This document shows, piece after piece, positions 1 to 6,480 of a stretch of DNA of 13,937 nt (the stretch's first letter is position 1; each line of letters begins with the position of its first letter). Source of the DNA: Russula earlei (Eukaryota > Basidiomycota > Agaricomycetes > Russulales > Russulaceae); NCBI GenBank assembly GCA_025769875.1, contig JAGFNK010001166.1:1-13937 (forward strand). Reading direction: 5' to 3'. The notes below the pieces were generated by a model that was not told where the DNA came from, made no database searches, and was given only the letters and a program-made list of their open reading frames with translations. Made by a program: the position numbers and the translations under genes.

Positions 1-46
1 AGATGACAGGTTCCACGTCAGAAAACTCTGTCACTAAAAGTGTTTT
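1..46 (-). pseudogene. Distal piece of an unrecognised minus-strand coding exon
   Basis: Read on the minus strand, these 46 bases continue the open frame of the exon at 1416-1600 once the MITE at 47-1415 and one copy of its TTT duplication are removed. The joined frame has no stop across about 76 codons, ending with residues like TEFSDVEPVI at the window edge. I do not recognise the protein. The support is frame continuity across the insertion, not a known domain. Confidence 0.4.
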
Positions 47-236
47 CACGATGGGCAGAAGGGATAAGTCGAGTCTGCTTATAGTCAACTCAGTGGACAA
101 TAAAAGTAAAATATTTCAAGTGCTGAGTAGGCTCTGTTGCGGCCACAAATTATATTACATAAGTAATGACTTTAGTTGAGCATGAAAAATGTGACAAAAA
201 AGGTTAAATAAGGACAGTCTACTCATCCGGCACAAC
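47..236 (+). repeat. Left arm of the MITE inverted repeat
   Basis: About 190 bp that pairs with 1224-1415. The arms differ by scattered substitutions and a small indel, for example GGGCAGAAGGG against GGGCAGGGAGGG near the tip and CTCATCCGG against CTCATTCCGG near the loop. Confidence 0.85.
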
Positions 237-826
237 ATTTACCCTACCTGGCTAAAAGTTGTCATGACCATTCTCCGGAGAGGGCCCTTGAAGGACCCTT
301 CCTTATAGGAGGAAACCCAGCCTCTATGGTGTCACCCTGTTCACACGAGCAAAAGGGGTGAGTAGAGGTGTCCACAATATCGCGCGCTCATTGTTGCGTG
401 AGCGATTCTCGGCACAATCAACATACAGCAAGCCCCACTTAAAGGCAACCCTTCTAGCAACAAAAGACAGTATTAGGGGCCTTCCTAAGGACCCTTTGGA
501 ACGACCCTAGGAACTCTACAATAAGCACTAACTAGTATCAAAGGCCCTGCAATGTGTTATTAGACCAACTCTAATAACTATAGAACGAACTATAAGGCAA
601 TACTAAGGACCTTAATAGAAGTATTAGGGTCGACTCTAAGGACCCTAATAGAACTATATAAGGGCCTTATAAGATGACACTATTCCCTAACCAAACTACA
701 AGTCCTCAAATGACCAGCCCTAAACTAACTAACAGGAAATGAATCAGGTGCTTGCACGTGCACTAAAGCATGAACACATGGACAATGGAAGCTCTTACTC
801 ATCAAGAAGAGTCTTCTTACTCAGCA

Positions 827-860
827 GCTTACTGAGCATGACTGAGCATGCTCAGTAAGC
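827..860. repeat. Perfect 14-bp-stem palindrome in LTR-G
   Basis: GCTTACTGAGCATG (827-840) pairs perfectly with CATGCTCAGTAAGC (847-860) across a 6-base loop ACTGAG. It lies about 85-115 bp upstream of the LTR TATA box, in the expected U3 enhancer region. Confidence 0.85.
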
Positions 861-943
861 ATCCTCCGACTTCTTACTCATCACTCTATTGTGCTTGATA
901 ACAAGGTTATGACTTGTTTCCCTATTTAGCAGTTCTCTTGTAG

Positions 944-987
944 TATATAAGTGCTCAATAAAGTAGCGGACAGTCCTCAGACTGTCC
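944..987 (+). promoter_or_regulatory. LTR-G core promoter: TATA box plus cap-proximal hairpin
   Basis: TATATAA lies at 944-950. Twenty-four bases after its start, GGACAGTC (968-975) pairs perfectly with GACTGTCC (980-987) around a CTCA loop. Transcripts from a TATA promoter usually start 25-30 bases downstream, so the hairpin would fall at the RNA 5' end. AATAAA at 956-961 lies just upstream of it. Confidence 0.6.
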
Positions 988-1223
988 ATTTGTTTACGGC
1001 ACTCTCCATCCCTGGGATACTCCTTTAAGGACCGTCCCCTTGTGACTATCCTGGCCTCTTCCCTGCATGATTGCTCTACTCTCACAGTAACAATACCTCT
1101 CTGGTATTTGTTACTACTCTGGACTCTACTCCTTGCCCACGCGGTCTTGGATGTCTATCGACTCGTCTTTGAGCTTATCCCTCGCTCTTGAACTGGATAG
1201 TTCAACAGTGAGTCTTGACAAAA

Positions 1224-1415
1224 GTTGTGCCGGAATGAGTAGACTGTCCTTATTTAACCTTTTTTGTCACATTTTTCATGCTCAACTAAAGTCATTACTT
1301 ATGTAATATAATTTGTGGCCGCAACAGAGCCTACTCAGCACTTGAAATATTTTACTTTTATTGTCCACTGAGTTGACTATAAGCAGACTCGACTTATCCC
1401 TCCCTGCCCATTGTG
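1224..1415 (-). repeat. Right arm of the MITE inverted repeat
   Basis: Inverted partner of 47-236. An apparent 65-codon minus-strand open frame running through this arm is chance; the arm is non-coding in the mirrored copy. Confidence 0.85.
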
Positions 1416-1651
1416 TTTGACTTTCTTGGAATACGGGTGCCAGCTCTTGAAGAACAAAGGACAGTGTTTCCAGCCACAACGGTCTGCAGGTTTATTCAAA
1501 AAAGTAGGTTGCTCAAGCCCAATAAGGAATGCATTGACATCAGGTGACCCAATCTGATGTGGGACTGATGGAATGGTGAAAAACTGACTCTCCGAGGCAT
1601 CTGTTGATTAACAGCTCATTACTAACACTGCCATGATGTTCGGACAGATAC
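1416..1651 (-). pseudogene. Coding exon of an unrecognised gene with a probable 51-bp intron upstream
   Basis: On the minus strand, 1600 down to 1416 is one open frame of about 61 codons rich in aromatic and charged residues (for example NKPADRCGWKHC). It stays open into 1-46 when the MITE is removed. Just upstream, 1651-1601 has a fungal-style intron: it starts GTATCT, has TGTTAATC near the end and finishes CAACAG. The putative preceding exon (1652-1755) has a TAA in the matching frame about 15 bases before the donor site, then is cut by the Copia LTR at 1756, so the 5' part of the gene is lost. Codon-like composition and intron placement suggest a real, dead gene. I cannot assign a family. 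Confidence 0.4.
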
Positions 1652-1856
1652 CCTGGTTTGGACACTTAAGATCTTTCCCTCGATCCAAGCTCAATCAGCA
1701 TAAAAACTCTCATAGCACTTATTATGCTGTATCTTAATGTATCCAATAGATTTTTTGTTGAAGTGCAGCCTCAGTGTCACAGTTTGGTCATACACTCATG
1801 TGGCGCATGACGAACGCACGGACATGTATAGTTTGTTTTTTGTTTATTTCCCATCC

Positions 1857-1881
1857 CTCAGTCTTCTACAATAAGACTGAG
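1857..1881 (+). repeat. Copia LTR hairpin, copy 1
   Basis: CTCAGTCTT (1857-1865) pairs perfectly with AAGACTGAG (1873-1881), loop CTACAAT. It starts about 30 nt after the TATA-like box at 1827. The inner 23 bases recur exactly at 1965-1987. Confidence 0.85.
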
Positions 1882-1964
1882 GTTAGTCACACTCTCATTA
1901 CCTACGTACACAACTAATTACACTTTTTGTAGCACTTGTTATAGGTCAGGATACCCACTTAGTG

Positions 1965-1987
1965 CAGTCTTCTACAATAAGACTGAG
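1965..1987 (+). repeat. Copia LTR hairpin, copy 2
   Basis: Exact repeat of 1859-1881, placed 106 bp downstream of it, again with a CTACAAT loop. Its flanks TG and CA extend the stem differently from copy 1, so the hairpin itself is what is shared. Confidence 0.85.
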
Positions 1988-2010
1988 CACTCATTATAGA
2001 TACCTTCCTA

Positions 2011-2023
2011 CAGATTATGAGAC
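2011..2023 (+). other. Probable primer-binding site (tRNA-Met anticodon arm)
   Basis: CAGATTATGAGAC overlaps the last two bases of the LTR. Its complement GTCTCATAATCTG matches the anticodon arm (anticodon CAT) of elongator tRNA-Met as I recall it from yeast. Drosophila copia primes on a half-tRNA whose cut lies in the anticodon region of initiator tRNA-Met, so an internal tRNA primer is known in this superfamily. The local tRNA gene is not in the window, so the match is not confirmed. Confidence 0.55.
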
Positions 2024-2089
2024 CTGGTTGTCTCTAAACAAGCCAAATAACTACATGCACCCAGAATCTCAAAACGTCACAACATAGTA

Positions 2090-4057
2090 ATGGCACGAGG
2101 CACCAGCACATCCTCGCCGCAAGGCGGAAACACCTCCTCCTCAGGAGCCACAACATCAAGCCAAAAAGCCACTGCATGAGACTATGATGTCCCTTTTCTC
2201 GACAATGAAGGGGCTAAGTTTATGTTCTGGAAGCACCACATTCAAATGGTTCTTGAACTCCGAGAACTCTGGACAGTAGTAGACGGCACATACACCAAGC
2301 CAGACCAAAGTGCAGACCCCACTGCCTTTGATGACTGGTCATACCAAGACTGAGAGGCGTGCGCACAATCTCCCTCACCATATCAGATGAGCCACTAAGC
2401 GCCGTCCTCGGAATTAACAATGCTAAGGTTGCTGGGAAATGTTATGTGCCCACTACAAAGGAAAGGGCGAACAACGCATGGCACACCTAATGGAGGAGTT
2501 GCTTCGGACCACGCTCTCCGAAGACGAACCACTCAACCCTCAAATCAATAAACTCATACGCGCCTCTTGCACCCTTGCAAACCTTGGCTTTCCACTTGAA
2601 AACAAATTCCTTGCATATGTAGATCTCAACTGACATTGTCACATCCCAAATCCTTGGTGAGGAGAAACGCCACGTGCGTGCGTCGGGGATTGGTGCCACC
2701 GCCTTCTTCGCCAAAGCAGCCAAGAAAGCAAACAGGAAGAATAAACAAGGAGACAAGTCCAAGAAACATTGTACACACTGCAACATCCGCGGTCACGATG
2801 TAAAGGAGTGCCGAAAATTGAAGAAGGAGCAGAAGGCGAAGGGGATGTCGACCACCTCCGCAGGCGCAAAGCCATCCACGACTGCGAAGATCGCAGTCGC
2901 AGACCCTAGCGAGAGCATAGTACAACTATTCAGTGCCATTGCCGCTGACCCCTCACCATGTGACAATGAAGCATTCGCCTTCCGAGCACATCACAACTCG
3001 TCCACCCAGCACCGCTGGATAGTTGATTCCGGTGCATCGCACACCATGAGCTGCAACCGCAGCTGGTTCTCATCATTCACTGCCCTCACACCCCCTACTT
3101 GTATTACTCTCGGAGATGACAGTGCCATTCATGCCACTGGTGTCGGACACATTTCCGTCCGCATGCACGCCAATGGAACATGGCACAATGCCATCCTCCA
3201 AGATGTTCTTTTCATTCCTGACCTCAACGGCAACCTCCTATCAGTTGCTCACCTCACAAAATGCGGCGCTGATGTCCGATTCACTGGAAACGGCTGCCAG
3301 CTCTTAAACCAGCAGGGGCACCTCACATGTGATGGGCACCTTCAATGGAACTTATATGTGATGGACATGACAACAGCCATCCCGGAAACAGCATACATGA
3401 TGCATGTCGATGACTTCCCAGCTGAAGGCGAGGACACGCGAGCCACAGTTGAGCGCGCCCTCATCGCTCACAGCACGGCCTCTAAGGCCAACGCCGAGAC
3501 CTGGCACTGCCGCCTAGGCCACCTAGACATTGACACTGTGCTATGCATGGCCAGAAAGGGCATGGTCAAGGGCATGGAAATAACTGGCACTGCATCATCT
3601 ACCCCCTGCAAACCCTGCCTCAAAGGCAAGCAAACGTGCCACGAAATCCAGAGGTCAACCGACATGTGCGCCATCACAGTACTCAGCCGTGTGTTCTCTG
3701 ATGTCTGTGGCAAAATATCCACTCGCTCACACCAAGGCTTCGAATACTTTGTCACTTTCATTGACGATCACTCTCGGAAGGTGTCTGTTGAGGGATTACG
3801 CCACAAGAGCGACGTCGCGCGTCACCTGAAGGCGTTCATCGCCCACGCCGAACTTGAAACTGGCCAGCACGTGAAGGTCCTCCGCAGCGATGGAGGGGGT
3901 GAATACACAGGCAACGAGATCACCAAGTACCTTGAGGGCAAAGGCATCAAACAGGAGCTCATGATGCCCCACACCCCACAGCATAATGGTGTGGCCGAGC
4001 ACATGAATTGGACGCTCCTTGACAAGGTCCATGCGATGCTGACCGATGCAACATGTC
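2090..4057 (+). pseudogene. Copia gag-pol polyprotein (gag, protease, integrase), truncated
   Basis: This is the Ty1/Copia polyprotein that packages and integrates the element. The gag part starts at ATG 2090 and has stops at 2177 and 2351 and frameshifts near 2369, 2432 and 2620. From 2674 a long frame is open. It has a CCHC zinc knuckle (2770-2811, CTHCNIRGHDVKEC), a protease motif IVDSGAS with the catalytic Asp at 3025, a GAG-pre-integrase segment (about 3490-3625, ETWHCRLGH...CKPC) and an integrase core. The integrase acidic triad is visible: Asp 3700, Asp 3889 and Glu 3997, the last two separated by 35 residues as in D,D-35-E. After the Glu the usual RMNR reads HMNW, consistent with CpG decay. 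The frame stops making Copia sense at about 4055; reverse transcriptase and RNase H are absent. Confidence 0.88.
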
Positions 4058-4800
4058 CAGGTAACACTTGATTGCTGTTACTTTCCCTTTGTTTGGTTCT
4101 CTTTCCATTTATATTCACTTCTTAGTTTCGACTGTGCAATGCTGTGCACCTACTGTGCAGCACAGTTACTTGGTTCTTACTCATTCGTGGCCTCATTCCT
4201 ATGACTCCTACTTATTATGACTCCTACTATACTAGTAGCACAGTCAAAGCACAGCTATTGCTGTGCTTCTCCTGTATATATAAGCTCAGTACTTTGTGAC
4301 CAAAGCCCTAAGCTTGGTCTCTTGTAGAATCCAACCTACTCTTGTCCAAACATATTCTCCTGCAACCCACTTCACTCTCACAAACTTAAACCACAACCAC
4401 CTCTTCATTTCATCAACTCTCAACACACCATCCACCATCTACTCTTCGCCTTTCCCTTCCTTCCCTAAGAGTCTCTCTTCACTCCCCTGAGAAGAGCTCT
4501 CCTCCTTTAAAACCTACCTTCCTCTACTCTCTCTGCATTGTTCAAGGTCCCCAATGGACTTGAACGCATATAGCTAGTGGAACCAGCCCTAGTCTATCCC
4601 ATTACAAACTTACCCTAGCTTCTCAACGGACCGAGTTGTACTAGGAAGGGTCTATTGGCCATAACCTGTTTAGCATAAAACACTTCGACTGCTGCAGGGA
4701 TCCTTACTCATTATACATGGGAACCAGCCCGTTTCTTGAACACCTCGCTATCATCAACTTGTTTTCTGCTTGTGAACTGACATGGCTAGTTACCGTGACA
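4055..4800 (+). mobile_element. 5'-truncated LTR-E' (746 bp)
   Basis: This is a second copy of the LTR at 11811-12692, with about 27 differences by eye over 745 bp, mostly transitions, but lacking the first 137 bases. Its right end GTGACA at 4800 is intact. Its left end starts at GTCCAG, a string that also fits the next codons of the Copia integrase, so the junction is ambiguous by 6 bp. The flanks are unrelated: Copia on the left, a hAT-like gene on the right, so there is no target duplication. It retains the TATA box (TATATATAAG, about 4275), the cap-proximal hairpin (GACCAAAGC...GCTTGGTC) and a U3 hairpin at 4247-4268. A 64-codon open frame at 4296-4490 is low-complexity LTR sequence, not a gene. 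Confidence 0.85.
4247..4268 (+). repeat. U3 hairpin of LTR-E' (covarying copy)
   Basis: AAGCACAGC pairs with GCTGTGCTT across a TATT loop. The homologous hairpin in LTR-E (12140-12161) reads AAGCGCAGC / GCTGCGCTT. The single A-T pair (4251 with 4264) has become G-C (12144 with 12157). Confidence 0.85.
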
Positions 4801-5968
4801 CATTCTGTACATTTCACAAGGTAAGTATGATGAGAATGATGATGACAACATCCTCTTAACTCACAGAGATGTCACCTTTTAGTGCTGTTAGCCACTTGAC
4901 TGTCACATTGTGAATATACATTATGACATCATGTGTACTTGGCAAGTCAATCTTCCTTGTCTGTGGTTGCATTGAAACTAAGCAGTTGTGGAATGCAGGT
5001 TTGGTGGCAACAGCAAGGGCCTGCGTCACAGTTCATTGTCACCAACTCCTGTCCACATTTGCAAATGTCATACCTGGTCATCACAGGCAATAAATTGAGC
5101 CACAGCATGTATCACACTGTCTCACATGAATTCAGGCAAATCCTCTTCCATCTTGAGGTGTCTGTCCAATGTTGCCTGCTTCATTCTCCCCACCTTCAGT
5201 TTGGTTTTGGCTGCCTCCATCTGCTTCCACATTGCATGAGGGATCAAAAAATGGTTCTCTGGTATCTGGGCATCTTTACACTTTTGCTTATAGAGTTCAT
5301 AGTGCTGTCGGACATGAGCACGACAACTTGAGTTGCTACCAATATGGAATGCTTTTTTCTTTCCTTGCCTGGCAACAAAATTGTCATCTTCCCTTTTCAA
5401 TTGTAAGTATCCCTCTTCCACTGGATTAAAGGTACGCTAATACTCACTTGCAGGGCTTACACCATCGTCCACTTAATATCTTGTAGGTGTTCCCTTTCAT
5501 AAATTTGACAGTTAGCTGGTCTGAGAATATTGTCAACAGGTCTTTGGTGCTGTCTTTGTTCATCACGAGAACCTCTGAAATCTTGCTGTGATGTTGCTCC
5601 TCAAGATCATTGGGTTCCTAGCATATGAGTGAGTGATTGGCTTCCCTTTTTATAGATGACCACACCTCATCCCTGATGTTGGTGTCTTCAGAGTCCTCAA
5701 AATTGTCACCAATGATGACAGGTTCATCCTCCTCCTCCTCCTCCTCATCATCATCATCATCATCCATCTTCTCACTGACCATATGTTTAGCCTTTTTATA
5801 AGACTGAGCAGAGGGTACATTATCAGAAATTTCATCACTGCTGCCATCAGATGCTGGTCACTTTTGGGCTGATTTGGGGGGTAGTGCCTTGGAGCCATGG
5901 CTGTAGATGTGGACAGGCTTTCTGGTTTGAGCTCCTCTGTTTTCTTTTGTAGCCTTAGATTTGGCCAT
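4801..5968 (-). pseudogene. hAT-like transposase, N-terminal part, spliced and decayed
   Basis: Minus-strand gene with start ATG at 5968. Exon 1 is 5968-5448, intron 1 5447-5393 (55 bp), exon 2 5392-5074, intron 2 5073-5021 (53 bp), exon 3 5020-4865, intron 3 4864-4805 (60 bp); exon 4 is cut after four bases by LTR-E'. All introns are GT...AG. Exon 1 encodes a basic N-terminus and an acidic Asp/Glu run (about 5715-5767), then WCKPCK at its 3' end. Exon 2 supplies SSCRAHVRQHY. Together these look like a BED-type zinc finger, the usual N-terminal DNA-binding domain of hAT transposases. Exon 3 has DLPSTHDVIMYIHN, a stretch I associate with fungal hAT-like proteins from memory. There are three in-frame stops (TGA and TAG in exon 1, TGA in exon 2). 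The catalytic RNase-H-fold part is missing. Family assignment is moderate; the exon structure is better supported. Confidence 0.62.
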
Positions 5969-6186
5969 ATGAAGATGTGTTGGTCCAAGGTCACACTTTT
6001 CATACCAGCAAAATACCAACAATGCTGCCTTGTTATTTGTGTTTATTTGGGTGTCTTTGTGCTAGTGTTGGGTATTCAACCTCTTGATAGGATCATGTGA
6101 CAGGTTATAACCAGTCATCTAGTGGTTCAGAGCTTGCCTAAAGATGTGCTCAAACCCATGAAATCTTGACAGAAATCTCAGGCACA

Positions 6187-6210
6187 CCAGTCTTGACCAG
6201 TCTTGACCAG
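6187..6210 (+). repeat. Short tandem repeat, unit CCAGTCTTGA
   Basis: Two full 10-bp units and four further bases, in the region between the hAT-like start codon and the presumed transposon end. Confidence 0.8.
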
Positions 6211-6297
6211 TTTCTAGCTTGCTTGAAAATTGATGTGACTGTGACTGGACATTCTACAATCCAGTTTGACCTTGACTGAGAGTTCATTCATGATCAG

Positions 6298-6349
6298 TCA
6301 GGTCAGGTTCAGTCAAGCAGTTTTTTGCAGTCAATGTGACCTGACCTGA
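6298..6349. repeat. Inverted repeat near the hAT-like element end
   Basis: TCAGGTCAGGT (6298-6308) is the perfect reverse complement of ACCTGACCTGA (6339-6349), with a 30-base spacer that includes a T6 run. A candidate transposon terminus or subterminal binding site. Confidence 0.7.
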
Positions 6350-6355
6350 AGGCAC

Positions 6356-6480
6356 TAGTAAGCAACAGTAAGCAGTAAATGAGTAAGCAATCAGTAAGCA
6401 AATCAGTAAGCAGCATAAGCAGGAATGAGTAAGCAATCGTAGGTAAGCAAGCAGACAGGAACACAAACTGAGTCCTAACA
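6356..6480 (-). mobile_element. Reversed 5' fragment of an LTR-B-like LTR
   Basis: Read on the minus strand from 6480 it begins TGTTAGGACTC and soon gives TCTGCTTGCTTACCTACGATT, matching the first 45 or so bases of LTR-B (9816 onward: TGTTAGGATTC...TCTGCTTACCTATGATT). It then carries repeated GCTTACT(C/G)A motifs. Only about 125 bp remain; the rest was lost where the hAT-like element end begins. The five bases at its outer edge, CAACA (6481-6485), would be one copy of its target duplication, the other being lost. Confidence 0.65.

Larger units (their letters stand above)
260..1220 (+). mobile_element. Solo LTR-G (961 bp) inside the MITE loop
   Basis: It begins TGTCATGACC and ends GTCTTGACA, giving TG...CA ends with a short imperfect terminal inverted repeat. 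It is flanked by a perfect 5-bp duplication AAAGT at 255-259 and 1221-1225. No internal retroelement sequence lies beside it, so it is a solo LTR left by LTR-LTR recombination. The first two thirds hold degenerate repeats built on CTAAGGACCCT (about 285-310, 475-510, 600-680). Around 790-885 are several TTACTCA or TTACTGA copies and a 14-bp-stem palindrome. A TATA box and hairpin follow at 944-987, and a second hairpin at 1086-1115 pairs AGTAACAATACC with GGTATTTGTTACT. It has no coding capacity. Confidence 0.85.
47..1415. mobile_element. Palindromic MITE (fold-back element) split by a solo LTR
   Basis: The two ends are long inverted repeats: 47-236 matches the reverse complement of 1224-1415 with few differences. 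The termini are CACGATGGGCAG on the left and the complement of CACAATGGGCAG on the right, flanked by TTT at 44-46 and 1416-1418, read here as a 3-bp target duplication. Without the LTR at 260-1220 the element would be about 403 bp, almost all stem, with a loop of about 21 bases. It encodes nothing. CAC termini plus a 3-bp duplication recall CACTA-type transposons, but that placement is inference, since arms this long are unusual for them. It sits inside a minus-strand coding exon. Confidence 0.75.
1756..2012 (+). mobile_element. 5' LTR of the Copia element (LTR-F, 257 bp)
   Basis: It begins TGTTGAAGTG and ends CTTCCTACA immediately before a primer-site-like sequence and 78 bp before the gag ATG, which is the expected position of a Copia 5' LTR. 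A TATAG at 1827-1831 is the only TATA-like box. Two identical 23-base hairpins lie at 1859-1881 and 1965-1987. The matching 3' LTR is missing because the element is cut off at about 4055. The left boundary rests only on TG...CA ends and plausible length, since the opposite target duplication is lost. Confidence 0.65.
5969..6353. other. Non-coding 5' terminal region of the hAT-like element
   Basis: No convincing gene. It holds a 10-bp tandem repeat at 6187-6210 and an inverted repeat of TCAGGTCAGGT at 6298-6308 against ACCTGACCTGA at 6339-6349. Short GTCA, CAGT and GACC motifs recur throughout. Such subterminal repeats are typical transposase-binding regions, so the right end of the transposon is probably near 6350. 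The opposite end was lost at the LTR-E' junction, so neither terminal repeat nor 8-bp duplication can be checked. Confidence 0.45.

Noticed and set aside
1282..1479. 65-codon minus-strand open frame
   Set aside because: It lies mostly in the right arm of the MITE and reads out of frame with the exon that the MITE interrupts.
1857..1987. Short repeat pair as a possible CRISPR-like array
   Set aside because: Only two copies, each a hairpin within an LTR, in a eukaryotic transposon context.
2487..2925. Overlapping minus-strand open frames of 78-99 codons
   Set aside because: They are antisense to the Copia gag region, which has a recognisable zinc knuckle on the plus strand.
4296..4490. 64-codon plus-strand open frame
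   Set aside because: Low-complexity C/T-rich sequence of LTR-E'; the frame is not kept in the full-length copy, which has an indel there.
4933..5429. Plus-strand open frames of 86-132 codons
   Set aside because: They are antisense to the hAT-like exons and run through its introns.
5715..5767. Trinucleotide microsatellite
   Set aside because: It is the coding Asp/Glu tract of the hAT-like gene, in frame, not an independent repeat locus.
5650..6003. 117-codon minus-strand frame with runs of Met and Arg
   Set aside because: A shifted reading of hAT-like exon 1; the true frame gives the Asp/Glu tract and joins the next exon through a proper intron.
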